DNA from: Bacteriovoracaceae bacterium
GTDB lineage: Bacteria > Bdellovibrionota > Bacteriovoracia > Bacteriovoracales > Bacteriovoracaceae
Assembly (NCBI GenBank): GCA_023954595.1
Contig: JAGSHJ010000036.1
Coordinates: 1 to 14,229, forward strand
Direction of reading: 5' to 3'
Length of the DNA stretch: 14,229 bases
Shown: positions 5,871 through 13,131 of the stretch, in pieces
How positions within the stretch are numbered: position 1 is the first letter of the stretch
Layout: each line of letters opens with the position of its first letter
Program-made: the position numbers and the translations under genes
Notes under the pieces: model-generated
Told to the model about the DNA's origin: nothing
Database searches by the model: none
The model's input: only the letters and a program-made list of their open reading frames with translations

Positions 5871-6842
5871 ATGACACTGGCGATTGCAGGAATTATAGTT
5901 GGATTAATCCTATTGGTATGGAGTGCGGATCGATTTGTAGAGGGAGCTGCTAACGCGGCAGGACATTTTGGTATGTCGCCCTTATTGATTGGGATGCTTA
6001 TCTTAGGTTTTGGAACCTCTGCTCCAGAGATTGTGATCTCTACTCTTTCCTCCATGGAAGGTAAGTCAAATCTGGCCCTTGGTAACGCTATTGGTTCAAA
6101 TATTGCCAATATTGCTCTTATCTTAGGCTTTACGGCCCTTATTCTACCAATCACTGTTCATTCGAAGATACTAAAGAAAGAGCTACCCGTTCTTACAGGT
6201 ATAGCTTTAATTGCTGGTTACCAATTATCAGATAATCACCTCTCTAGAATGGATGGGATTGTATTATTGGTTCTATTTGGAGCTTTTCTTATTTGGACGG
6301 TCTACGAAGGAATGCGTCACCCTAAAGATGCCCTTAGTGATGAAGTCGTTGAAGAATTGGAAGAGAATAAAATGCCTGTTGGTAAGGCCTTTATTTGGCT
6401 ATTTATAGGTCTTATCGTTTTAGTTGCAAGTTCTAGACTTCTTGTATGGTCTGCTGTGGAAATTGCAACATTCTTTAATGTTAGTGAATTAGTAATAGGT
6501 CTAACAGTCGTTGCAATTGGAACGTCACTTCCTGAGCTTGCGTCCTCCGTTGCTGCAGCAAGGAAAGGTGAGGATGATATTGCAATTGGTAACGTCATTG
6601 GTTCAAATCTTTTTAATACCCTCGCTGTAATGGGACTTGCTGGAACGATTCACCCGGTAGGTGTAGATCCTGAAGTATTCACAAGAGACACACTATTTAT
6701 GGTCGCTTTGACTGTGTCGCTCTTTTTCTTTGGTTTTGGTTTTCGTAAGAAACATGGCAAGATCACAAGAATTGAAGGTGCCATACTTATGATCGCTTAT
6801 GGTGGTTATACCTATTATTTACTAGAGACGATTAAAGCTTAA
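5871..6842 (+). CDS. yrbG: calcium/sodium antiporter (CaCA family, YrbG-like)
   Basis: A 323-residue inner-membrane protein with about ten hydrophobic segments and the two inverted alpha-repeats that define the CaCA superfamily. Alpha-1 is GFGTSAPE (46-53) with GNAIGSN (71-77); alpha-2 is AIGTSLPE (215-222) with GNVIGSN (240-246). Glu53 and Glu222 are the ion-coordinating acids. Between the halves is a short charged cytoplasmic loop (about 148-170) without regulatory Ca2+-binding domains, as in prokaryotic exchangers. The ATG follows AAGGAG at ideal spacing. It most likely exports Ca2+ in exchange for Na+; K+ dependence cannot be judged. The stop overlaps the convergent rhomboid gene through a shared TTAA. 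All key motifs are intact and the length is normal. Confidence 0.95.
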   Translation: MTLAIAGIIVGLILLVWSADRFVEGAANAAGHFGMSPLLIGMLILGFGTSAPEIVISTLSSMEGKSNLALGNAIGSNIANIALILGFTALILPITVHSKILKKELPVLTGIALIAGYQLSDNHLSRMDGIVLLVLFGAFLIWTVYEGMRHPKDALSDEVVEELEENKMPVGKAFIWLFIGLIVLVASSRLLVWSAVEIATFFNVSELVIGLTVVAIGTSLPELASSVAAARKGEDDIAIGNVIGSNLFNTLAVMGLAGTIHPVGVDPEVFTRDTLFMVALTVSLFFFGFGFRKKHGKITRIEGAILMIAYGGYTYYLLETIKA

Positions 6843-7552
6843 TCCCTCTCTTCAATATCAGAAACAAGGTTTTCTTCCCAGTAGGGATCACCCCACTGTT
6901 GCTCTTCTTCCTTGTTATTATCTAACTCGGCCGCAATCTCTTCTTTTGTGGCCTTCTTAGGACTTAGAAAATAATAGATTGGTCCCGAGACCACTCCAAA
7001 TAAAAATCCAACGTAGTGAGCAAAATAGCTTGTTTGAGCATTATAAGATGTAGGTACAAGTAACACTAAAAACACAGCACACATGCGCATAAGTCTATTT
7101 ATAAGTGATAGATCCTTTTGAATTAGGACATAAAGACTTAGCCAAAGCCCCCATAAAAAATAAACCACACCAGAGGCACCAACCAAAGTGATGTTCTGAT
7201 CATAGTGGGCCAGAGTCGCGAGATTTATCAAGGCCCCCATTGCATATGAGAATGTAATAAGACCTAGTCCATAGAATGATGTGACGAAGTAGGTTAAAAA
7301 TCCAAGCATCAAAGAATTGGAAAGTAGATGTTCAAGGTTTGCATGCGCAAATGTCGAAGTTATTAATCTCCAGTATTCACCGGCATTAAAGATGTTCTCA
7401 GGGTTTGCGGCGATAAAATTTGAGAGCTCTCCGTTTGGTTCCCAATAGAACATACTTGTAATGAGACAACTTCCAAGTGCCGCAACTACGGCCGTGATTC
7501 CAAGGCCATTGTGGCGTTTTTTGAGATAGCTTGGTGTAAATTTTTCACTCAT
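6839..7552 (-). CDS. rhomboid-family intramembrane serine protease
   Basis: A 237-residue polytopic membrane protein that should cleave transmembrane substrates within the bilayer. It has WRLITSTFAH (61-70) and the HxxxxHxxxN element (His70, His75, Asn79) of rhomboid TM2, the GASG motif with nucleophile Ser127, and AHYVGFLFG with His179 as the dyad partner (AHxxG, slightly diverged from the usual AHLGG). About six membrane segments are visible. A C-terminal cytosolic tail (about 198-237) is rich in Glu/Asp and contains WGDPYWEENL. I chose the ATG at 7552 (MSEKF), with an AGGG upstream; the frame runs open to an ATG at 7627, but that extension looks unlike a rhomboid N-terminus. It is convergent with the antiporter and divergent from the TIGR02147 gene. 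Confidence 0.9.
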   Translation of the reverse strand: MSEKFTPSYLKKRHNGLGITAVVAALGSCLITSMFYWEPNGELSNFIAANPENIFNAGEYWRLITSTFAHANLEHLLSNSLMLGFLTYFVTSFYGLGLITFSYAMGALINLATLAHYDQNITLVGASGVVYFLWGLWLSLYVLIQKDLSLINRLMRMCAVFLVLLVPTSYNAQTSYFAHYVGFLFGVVSGPIYYFLSPKKATKEEIAAELDNNKEEEQQWGDPYWEENLVSDIEERD

Positions 7553-7643
7553 AGATTCAATCCCTGTAATTATTACCACTTTGTAGTCACTGATGATCCA
7601 GTTTGTACTCAAAGAAGTTGAGCGCAATTGTTTGTAGCGCTAA

Positions 7644-7655
7644 GTTGGTACCAAC
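7644..7655. repeat. 12-bp perfect palindrome (candidate operator)
   Basis: GTTGGTACCAAC is a perfect 12-base palindrome in the divergent gap between the rhomboid and TIGR02147 genes. A nearby AGCGCT palindrome (7636-7641) and AGCGC (7621-7625) flank it. Its form and place suit a dimeric repressor site, but no known consensus is matched with confidence. Confidence 0.35.
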
Positions 7656-7668
7656 AAAAGATGGGAAC

Positions 7669-7702
7669 AAGCTCTTAATTAACAAGGCTTAATGAGCTTT
7701 TT
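7669..7702 (+). terminator. hairpin with U-tract in the leader of the TIGR02147 gene (possible attenuator)
   Basis: AAGCTCTTAA (7669-7678) pairs with TTAA and GAGCTT (7689-7692 and 7694-7699, one bulged T at 7693), a 10-base-pair stem with a 10-base loop, followed by a run of T (7698-7702). It resembles a weak rho-independent terminator on the plus strand. No plus-strand gene ends before it, so it would act in the 5' leader of the gene at 7730, about 27 bases upstream. Low GC makes it weak. Confidence 0.3.
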
Positions 7703-7729
7703 ATTAACATAAATCTAAGTGATTACAGA

Positions 7730-8578
7730 ATGATGAATGAAGTAGATATTTTTCAATACGACAACTCTACACTCTTCTTAAGGGAGTCATGGGAGAAAAA
7801 ACGTGGGTTCAATAAAAACTTCACCCTGAGAGCTTGGGCTAAGCAACTTGGCATTAGCAGCTATGGAACCCTTCACCAGATGATCAAGGGAATGCGTCCA
7901 TTTCCAAAGAAGTACGCAATTGCTCTTGGTGAGAGTTTAAATTTAGGTGCAAAGGAAGTTCTATATTTTGAAACACTTATCGATTATGAAAGATCTAAAA
8001 CGCTTAAAGAAAAAGAGCACTTTGCAAATAGATTGAAAGAGTTGGCTCCTGGAGAGAAGATAACCACTTATGAAGTAAATTCTTTTCAGTATCTAAAAGA
8101 TCCTCTTAATGGAGCGATCATTGAAATGACAAGTCTTAAAGATTTCAACTCAGATCCTATTTGGATAAAAGAGCGTCTTGCAATAAACGCAAGTGTTAAT
8201 GAAATCAAAGAAGCACTAAGAATATTGAATGAATTAGAGTTTTTAAAATTCGATGAGAATGGAAAACTCAAAAGACAGCACATAAAAATACGATCAACTA
8301 AAGATGTTAAAAGCCAGGCATTAAGAGAGTATCACAAAAATATTATGAGACACGCAAGTGACGCCTTGGAGACTCAGGACGTTCTAGAGCGTGAATATAA
8401 TGCTGTTGCATTTGGTGTTAAGAAATCAAGCATTCCGGAAATTAAAGAAAATATTAGAAAGTATATTAACGATCTTGTCCAAGAGCATGAAGCGATTGAT
8501 GGCGAGGCCGAAGATATTTATCAATTATCAAATCAATTTTATAAATTAACAAATGACACTAAGGGGAAACTACAATGA
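7730..8578 (+). CDS. TIGR02147 family protein (DUF4423-type putative transcriptional regulator)
   Basis: A 282-residue protein matching the TIGR02147 layout. An N-terminal helix-turn-helix-like part (about 10-75) contains FTLRAWAKQLGISSYGTLHQMIKG, then LGAKEVLYFETLIDYERSKT, then a linker and a C-terminal helical domain with WIKERLAINASVNEIKEALRILNELEFLKF (a winged-helix-like element) and a terminal segment ending in a long helix. The family is abundant in Bdellovibrionota and Fibrobacteres and often lies beside secreted-protein genes; it is assumed to regulate. The start is ATG 7730 or 7733; there is no clear Shine-Dalgarno. The stop overlaps the next ATG in an ATGA, so the secreted protein is translated in coupling with it. 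The target is unknown, the partner gene being the obvious candidate. Confidence 0.88.
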   Translation: MMNEVDIFQYDNSTLFLRESWEKKRGFNKNFTLRAWAKQLGISSYGTLHQMIKGMRPFPKKYAIALGESLNLGAKEVLYFETLIDYERSKTLKEKEHFANRLKELAPGEKITTYEVNSFQYLKDPLNGAIIEMTSLKDFNSDPIWIKERLAINASVNEIKEALRILNELEFLKFDENGKLKRQHIKIRSTKDVKSQALREYHKNIMRHASDALETQDVLEREYNAVAFGVKKSSIPEIKENIRKYINDLVQEHEAIDGEAEDIYQLSNQFYKLTNDTKGKLQ

Positions 8579-9384
8579 AAACTTTATTATTAATTAGCTT
8601 ATTACTACCAGGCCTAAATTATGCCAGATCAACAGGTGGCGGAAATGGTGGCCTTATTCAAGAGATGAGAGATGCGGAAAAATTAGCTTCCCACTTTCTT
8701 ACTAGAGAAGAAATTGAAGACCTTCTGCATCTCGATGGAAGGCAGCTTAAGGAGACGCTTCTTCAACCAATTACAAAAGCATTGGACACAAATGAAATTA
8801 AAGATCCGAAGGCACAAGCAATTTGGTCTCAAATGAAAGGCTCTAAAGATGTTAGCCTTGCTGAAGATATCAACTATACACGAATGGAAGTGGGAGAGTG
8901 TCCTAATCAGCAAGATCTATGTACGGGTGATTCGCATTACTCTACAATTTATTTTGATGTGGAGAAAATTCTTTCTAAGAAGACTACCATTGCAGAGCTC
9001 ACAGGCATGGTTTTTCACGAGTTGAGTCACCACTTCGCAGGGGAGATGGATCATCCATATTACCCATTGGCCAACTTCATCAAGAATAGGGTTGCAAGTG
9101 GAAAGATAGGTCAGCGAGTTTTTGATGTTATTCAACTCACAAGAATGGAGGGAATTAAAGGCTTCATAGGGTTAGCGGATCCAGCACTATATTGTCAGTC
9201 TCAAGGCTATGAAAAAATGGTTAATTATAAGACAGTTAGTAAAAAGAATTTTGATAGAGAGTTTTTAGGGGCCGTTAGTGCATATAGGCTAGAGTATAAT
9301 GGGTTTCCTGGTAAAAGCTACGATGTGAAATACATTCGTTTTTATGCTGGAAGTGAATATGTGAGTGAAATAACTTGTGAGTAA
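8575..9384 (+). CDS. secreted protein with HExxHH zinc-metalloprotease-like motif
   Basis: A 269-residue protein with a clear signal peptide (MKTLLLISLLLPGLNYA, cleavage about residue 17), then a glycine-rich GGGNGG. A central HELSHHFAGEMDH (148-160) carries an HExxH core (His148, Glu149, His152) with possible third ligands His153, Glu157, Asp159 or His160. That is typical of zincin-type hydrolases, though no named family is recognised. Cysteines at about 109, 116, 208 and 268 fit an exported, disulfide-stabilised protein. The C-terminal region is strand-rich. It overlaps the TIGR02147 gene by four bases and is followed by hairpins. In a predator such a protein could act on prey envelope or in the prey periplasm, but that is inference. 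Enzyme activity is not shown by the motif alone. Confidence 0.75.
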   Translation: MKTLLLISLLLPGLNYARSTGGGNGGLIQEMRDAEKLASHFLTREEIEDLLHLDGRQLKETLLQPITKALDTNEIKDPKAQAIWSQMKGSKDVSLAEDINYTRMEVGECPNQQDLCTGDSHYSTIYFDVEKILSKKTTIAELTGMVFHELSHHFAGEMDHPYYPLANFIKNRVASGKIGQRVFDVIQLTRMEGIKGFIGLADPALYCQSQGYEKMVNYKTVSKKNFDREFLGAVSAYRLEYNGFPGKSYDVKYIRFYAGSEYVSEITCE

Positions 9385-9400
9385 ACTATGATTTAAAAAG

Positions 9401-9432
9401 CTCAGGAGGTTTATACATTATGACCTCCTGAG
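9401..9432. terminator. 10-bp perfect hairpin, A-tract before it (terminator on the minus strand or bidirectional)
   Basis: CTCAGGAGGT (9401-9410) and ACCTCCTGAG (9423-9432) form a perfect 10-base-pair stem with a 12-base loop, 16 bases after the secreted-protein stop. On the plus strand no U-tract follows; on the minus strand the stem is followed by CTTTTTAAAT. It also buries a perfect AGGAGG. Likely part of the transcription end between the two plus-strand units. Confidence 0.5.
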
Positions 9433-9435
9433 ATT

Positions 9436-9460
9436 TACAAAAAGGTATCGCCTTTTTGTA
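9436..9460 (+). terminator. second hairpin with U-rich 3' arm, likely terminator of the TIGR02147/secreted-protein operon
   Basis: TACAAAAAGG (9436-9445) pairs fully with CCTTTTTGTA (9451-9460) around a five-base loop TATCG, and CTTT follows. The stem is A/U-rich with few GC pairs, so it is weak alone, but it lies four bases after the first hairpin in a tandem arrangement. Confidence 0.5.
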
Positions 9461-9482
9461 CTTTGGATAATATAACAGGCCT

Positions 9483-9692
9483 ATGAATAAAGAAATTGAA
9501 ACACTGCAGAAACAAGTTGTTGATCTAGAAATTAGGTATGCTCATCAAGAGGATTTACTTGAACAACTTAACAAGATAGTAACTACACACGAATTTACTA
9601 TTGATAAGCTTGTTAAGGATATAAGAGAGCTAAAGTTAAACTCTAATGGTGGTCAGGATGATGTTCCAAATGAGAAACCACCGCACTACTAA
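9483..9692 (+). CDS. slyX: SlyX family protein
   Basis: A 69-residue, cytoplasmic coiled-coil protein. It follows the SlyX pattern: a heptad-rich helix (LQKQVVDLEIRYAHQEDLLEQLNKIVTTHE) with the family's LE-x-R-x-x-x-QE-x-x-x-x-x-LN core, a second helix, and the characteristic C-terminal PPHY. The role of SlyX is unknown; it is named for its position beside slyD in enterobacteria, which is not the case here. The ATG at 9483 follows a GATAATAT (about 9466-9473) that could be a -10 box, in which case the leader would be very short; only AGG serves as a ribosome-binding site. It precedes a 65-residue gene by 11 bases. Confidence 0.9.
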   Translation: MNKEIETLQKQVVDLEIRYAHQEDLLEQLNKIVTTHEFTIDKLVKDIRELKLNSNGGQDDVPNEKPPHY

Positions 9693-9703
9693 AGGAAAGT
9701 CCT

Positions 9704-9901
9704 ATGGCAACGGAATCAGTTGAAGAGTTTTTGGCACGTGGAGGAAAAATCCACAAGTCCAATGAAGAAATCTCTCTTGAAAAGCTTCTTTATCAAGAAG
9801 GGCTTCTGGATCATGGAGACGTTGAAAAGATTAAGGGCGACCTTAATGAAACAGTTGATAATGCTTTAAAGTCTCATTTTTCAAAAGATAATAAAAAATA
9901 A
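9704..9901 (+). CDS. small conserved-looking hypothetical protein (SlyX operon partner)
   Basis: A 65-residue, highly charged cytoplasmic protein with no signal or membrane segment. The N-terminal VEEFLARGGKIHK resembles a short motif found at the start of several small bacterial proteins of unknown function, but I cannot name a family. The middle (ISLEKLLYQEGLLDHGDVEKIK) should be helical; the end is Lys-rich. AAAGGA (9691-9696) overlaps the slyX stop and lies seven bases before the ATG, so the two are almost certainly one operon. The stop is one base from the stop of the convergent aldehyde dehydrogenase gene, with no terminator between. Confidence 0.65.
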   Translation: MATESVEEFLARGGKIHKSNEEISLEKLLYQEGLLDHGDVEKIKGDLNETVDNALKSHFSKDNKK

Positions 9902-9902
9902 C

Positions 9903-11258
9903 CTACCGTAAGTGATACCCTTTTGGAGCACAGAAGGCGTAAAGCCCATGCTTTGAAAGGGCACAACCAAGGCCTGAGCCCTTTCTCCCTGCCCAAGGCA
10001 AATAAGAAGAGACTCTATCCGCACAATTTAGATAGCCTGTACCAGAATTAATTTCCTTTAAAATTCTCTCGCCTCTAAGGCGATCTGAACAAAAAACGGA
10101 ACTTGTAAGTCCGTACTCTGTATCATTCATAAGCTCAATCGCCTGAGCATCAGAAATTACCTTTTGAATACCAATCACAGGACCGAACGTTTCTTCTTGC
10201 ATGAGCTTCATGTCATGAGTGACATTAGTTAATACCGTTGGTTCAAAGTAGTCTTCATCAATTCTTTTTCCGCCACACTCTAGCTTGGCACCTTTTGAAA
10301 GGGCATCCTGAATTTGCTCCTCCAAATAGGACATGTGAGCTTTTCTAGTGACCTTTCCAATATAGGTACAAGGATTTAGTGGATCTCCAATTGAAAGCTC
10401 TGAAACCTTTTGAATAAATTTGTCCCTGAATTCATGATAAATATCCTCATGAACGTAAATTCTTTCCACACTACAACAGCTCTGGCCGTTGTTATAGAAG
10501 GCTCCGTCCAATGCTTGCTCTGCGGCGTTGTCCACATTGGATAAATCGTTTGTAACATAAAGGGGATCTTTCCCACCAAGCTCTAAGATCATAGGAACAA
10601 GTTTTGGCGCAACAGCGCTTGCAATCTTTTTTCCAACAGCATTTGATCCAGTGAAGAAGTAGCCATCAAGAGGTAAGTGCAACATGGCCTGTCCACATTT
10701 GTGATCACCATGCAGTACTTGAAACACTTCTTTTGGCACACCTGCTTGCCATAAAAGTCTCGCGATACTATCTCCAACTTTGGGACAATGCTCACTTGGT
10801 TTGTATAAAACAGCATTACCAGCAATTAGAGCAGGTACAAATATGTTGATTCCTACGAGGTAGGGATAATTCCAGGCACTGATATGACCTATTACTCCAA
10901 GTGGATCGTAATCTATTATCTCTTCCGTTGCCCCATCTTGATTGAGCTTTTGTCTTTTTAATAAATCTTCTGAATTTAATATGAAAAAATCACACTTACT
11001 GGCTGCACCTTCGATTTCGGAAATAGATTGAGTTATGGGTTTTCCAACTTCTAATGTTAATTCAGTGGAGAGTTCTTCTTTATTTTCAAGCAAAAGGGCC
11101 GCAAAGTCTTTAATGCATTCAATCCTGGACTCTAGAGGTATACGTTTCCATTTGGATTGAGCACTGTGGGCCTCAATGTATTTTTCCATTAAGGCATTTG
11201 TATGTGTGAATTCCACTTCTTTGATTAAATCTTCAGTTGCTGGGCCATTTGCACTCAT
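9903..11258 (-). CDS. NAD(P)-dependent aldehyde dehydrogenase (PuuC-like role in a gamma-glutamyl pathway)
   Basis: A 451-residue ALDH-superfamily enzyme that oxidises an aldehyde to an acid. It shows AWNYP (oxyanion Asn130), the cofactor-binding YKPSE (Lys153) and FTGS (202-205), general base Glu226 in LELGGK, the catalytic NNGQSCCSVER with nucleophile Cys261 (a second Cys follows), and EETFGPV. It is shorter than the typical 480-495 residues, mostly at the N-terminus. It is the last gene of a four-gene operon, its ATG overlapping the amidohydrolase stop (ATGA). By context the substrate should be a gamma-glutamylated amino-aldehyde, giving the gamma-glutamylated amino acid for the upstream hydrolase; this is inferred, not readable from the protein. 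Confidence 0.93.
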   Translation of the reverse strand: MSANGPATEDLIKEVEFTHTNALMEKYIEAHSAQSKWKRIPLESRIECIKDFAALLLENKEELSTELTLEVGKPITQSISEIEGAASKCDFFILNSEDLLKRQKLNQDGATEEIIDYDPLGVIGHISAWNYPYLVGINIFVPALIAGNAVLYKPSEHCPKVGDSIARLLWQAGVPKEVFQVLHGDHKCGQAMLHLPLDGYFFTGSNAVGKKIASAVAPKLVPMILELGGKDPLYVTNDLSNVDNAAEQALDGAFYNNGQSCCSVERIYVHEDIYHEFRDKFIQKVSELSIGDPLNPCTYIGKVTRKAHMSYLEEQIQDALSKGAKLECGGKRIDEDYFEPTVLTNVTHDMKLMQEETFGPVIGIQKVISDAQAIELMNDTEYGLTSSVFCSDRLRGERILKEINSGTGYLNCADRVSSYLPWAGRKGSGLGCALSKHGLYAFCAPKGYHLR

Positions 11259-11998
11259 TTTGATTGCCTTACTATATTTAAAAAAGTTTTTAATAATCTA
11301 TTCGGATCACTTAATTCATTCTCTAGTGTGTGGTGAAATTCTGGGTGCCATTGTACACCTACAATTGGAAGTTCTTTATGTCTGAAGGCCTCAATTAAAT
11401 CATCTTTGGTACTCTGGGCTTCTACTATTAAGTTTGTTCCAAGAGTCTTTACTCCCTGATGGTGAACGCTATTGACCCATAGTTTTTCTTGTTCATAAGT
11501 TTCAAATAGAAGTCCACTCGGAGTAAGACTTACTTCATGCTTGAGTTTGTCATATTCTCCAGCATCTCTATGTTTTAGTGCGTTTGGTCTTTGTGTTGTA
11601 ATATCTTGATAAAGGGTTCCACCAAAATAAACGTTTATGAGTTGCATTCCGCGACAAATTCCAAGAACTGGTTTTTTATTTTTGACTGCCCATCTTAGAA
11701 GCTTTAATTCATATTCATCTCTATGCCTGTCCCCTGGCCATCTACCGTTTTCAATCGCTTCATCGTTATAAGATATAGGGGAGATGTCAGCTCCACCTTG
11801 AAAGACAAAAGCATCAACTTCATCCAAGTACATTTGTCTGCAGTCACTTTCAATATCTGGTATGAGAATAGGCATTACGCCATCAGAACAAAGGTATCGA
11901 AGCATATCATTTTCAATATAGCTCAGTGTCTTTGGCCCAAATACAGCTCTACTTGGATCAGGATACATAAAGCATGAACTTACACCTAATTTTAACAC
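11255..11998 (-). CDS. gamma-glutamyl amidohydrolase, class I glutamine amidotransferase-like (peptidase C26, PuuD-like)
   Basis: A 247-residue enzyme with the class I amidotransferase/C26 fold. The nucleophile elbow PVLGICRGMQLINV holds Cys115, and VQWHPEF holds His218 and Glu220, completing the triad. FQGGADISP (67-74) and the YGGT-like FGGTLYQD are typical of the gamma-glutamyl-GABA hydrolase (PuuD) group rather than of biosynthetic amidotransferases. It should cleave a gamma-glutamyl amide to free glutamate. The start is GTG at 11998 (VLKLGVSSCF), with AAGG upstream, overlapping the alcohol dehydrogenase stop by seven bases; its own stop overlaps the aldehyde dehydrogenase start. The likely substrate is the gamma-glutamyl amino acid formed by that dehydrogenase. 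Confidence 0.9.
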   Translation of the reverse strand: MLKLGVSSCFMYPDPSRAVFGPKTLSYIENDMLRYLCSDGVMPILIPDIESDCRQMYLDEVDAFVFQGGADISPISYNDEAIENGRWPGDRHRDEYELKLLRWAVKNKKPVLGICRGMQLINVYFGGTLYQDITTQRPNALKHRDAGEYDKLKHEVSLTPSGLLFETYEQEKLWVNSVHHQGVKTLGTNLIVEAQSTKDDLIEAFRHKELPIVGVQWHPEFHHTLENELSDPNRLLKTFLNIVRQSK

Positions 11999-13131
11999 CG
12001 CAGCGCCTTTTTGAAGATGTCTTCAAGATCATTTTGTGTGCATTGCCTTGGGTTTTTTACATGACAAGGGTCATTGAACGCGATCTCGGCCAAGGCCTCG
12101 GTATGTGTTTCATTGACTCCAATATCACATAGGTTTCTTGGTAGCCCTATGCATTGTCTTAATTCATCTATCCAAACACTTAAATTTTCAATTCCAGTGA
12201 AAGTTGCTAAATCATCAAATCTCTTCTGACTGACTGAACTATTGAAATCTATACCATGGGTAAGCATTAAAGCGTTTGCAAGCCCATGGTGTGTGTCAAA
12301 CTTAGTGGATAGCGCATGAGATAGGGAATGGACCACTCCAAGACCTTTTTGAAAAGCTATGGCACCCATTAGAGATGCCATCATCATTTTAGCTCTGTTC
12401 TCCAGTGTTGGTGCCTGCACGGCATCTTCAAGGGATTCAATAATGAGCTTCACACCCTTTATTGCAATACCGTCACAAATTGGGTGAAGCCCTTTTGCAA
12501 CATATGCCTCAATATTGTGGGTTAATGCATCCATTCCCGTTGTTGCCGTTATCATCGCTGGCAATTGGAGAGTTAGTTCTGGGTCTGCAAAAACCATTGA
12601 GGCCATAAGCTTTGGAGAATATAGAATTCTTTTCTCATGTGTATCATTTTCTGAAATAACACAACTTCTTCCAACTTCACTTCCAGTACCACTTGTGGTG
12701 GGAATGCATATTAAAAATGGAATCTGCTCAGTAACATATTTTTCACCACCATGAGCGTCATCAAAGTCAAATAGGTCTCTATCATGGTGTGCCCACAACG
12801 CTATGGCACGGGCAACATCCATACTAGCACCTCCACCAATACCGATGATGCAGTCGGAGTTGTTTTCCAGGAAGGCCTCTTTGCCATCAATAACGTTTTG
12901 TTTTGTAGGGTTTTTATCTATGTTTTTAAATACTGAAGATTTGAGATCTTTTTTATTCAGCTGATCTAGGAGTCTATTGTAAAACGATAATTCACAAATA
13001 GCCCTATCACTAACCAATAGAGGGGATTTGAATCCCTTACTTATCAAGAACTCAGGAAGCTCATCCAGTACACCAGCACCAAAGCGAATGGTAGTAGGGA
13101 ATGAATAGGTGTGTCTTTCTGTCCAGCTCAT
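11992..13131 (-). CDS. iron-containing alcohol dehydrogenase (group III)
   Basis: A 379-residue member of the Fe-ADH family, interconverting an alcohol and an aldehyde with NAD(P). The dinucleotide-binding GIGGGASMD (97-105, a variant of GGGSxxD) and PTTSGTGSEVG (144-154) are present. Metal ligands, by alignment to FucO-type enzymes, are Asp201 and His205 (MDALTHNIEAY), His272 (HSLSHALS) and His282 (THHGLANA), all intact. The N-terminal FGAGVLDELP is typical. Its ATG overlaps the glutamine synthetase-like stop (ATGA), and it ends within the start of the amidohydrolase gene. An alcohol dehydrogenase here, where the putrescine pathway has an amine oxidase, points to an amino-alcohol substrate carried as its gamma-glutamyl derivative. 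Confidence 0.94.
   Translation of the reverse strand: MSWTERHTYSFPTTIRFGAGVLDELPEFLISKGFKSPLLVSDRAICELSFYNRLLDQLNKKDLKSSVFKNIDKNPTKQNVIDGKEAFLENNSDCIIGIGGGASMDVARAIALWAHHDRDLFDFDDAHGGEKYVTEQIPFLICIPTTSGTGSEVGRSCVISENDTHEKRILYSPKLMASMVFADPELTLQLPAMITATTGMDALTHNIEAYVAKGLHPICDGIAIKGVKLIIESLEDAVQAPTLENRAKMMMASLMGAIAFQKGLGVVHSLSHALSTKFDTHHGLANALMLTHGIDFNSSVSQKRFDDLATFTGIENLSVWIDELRQCIGLPRNLCDIGVNETHTEALAEIAFNDPCHVKNPRQCTQNDLEDIFKKALRC

Noticed and set aside
7553..7627. 25-codon N-terminal extension of the rhomboid protein from ATG 7627
   Set aside because: It overlaps likely promoter sequence, has no good ribosome-binding site and does not look like a rhomboid N-terminus; ATG 7552 is preferred.
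9420..9431. Three-codon frame (ATG ACC TCC TGA) preceded by AGGAGG
   Set aside because: It lies wholly within a perfect hairpin and is most simply a by-product of the inverted repeat.
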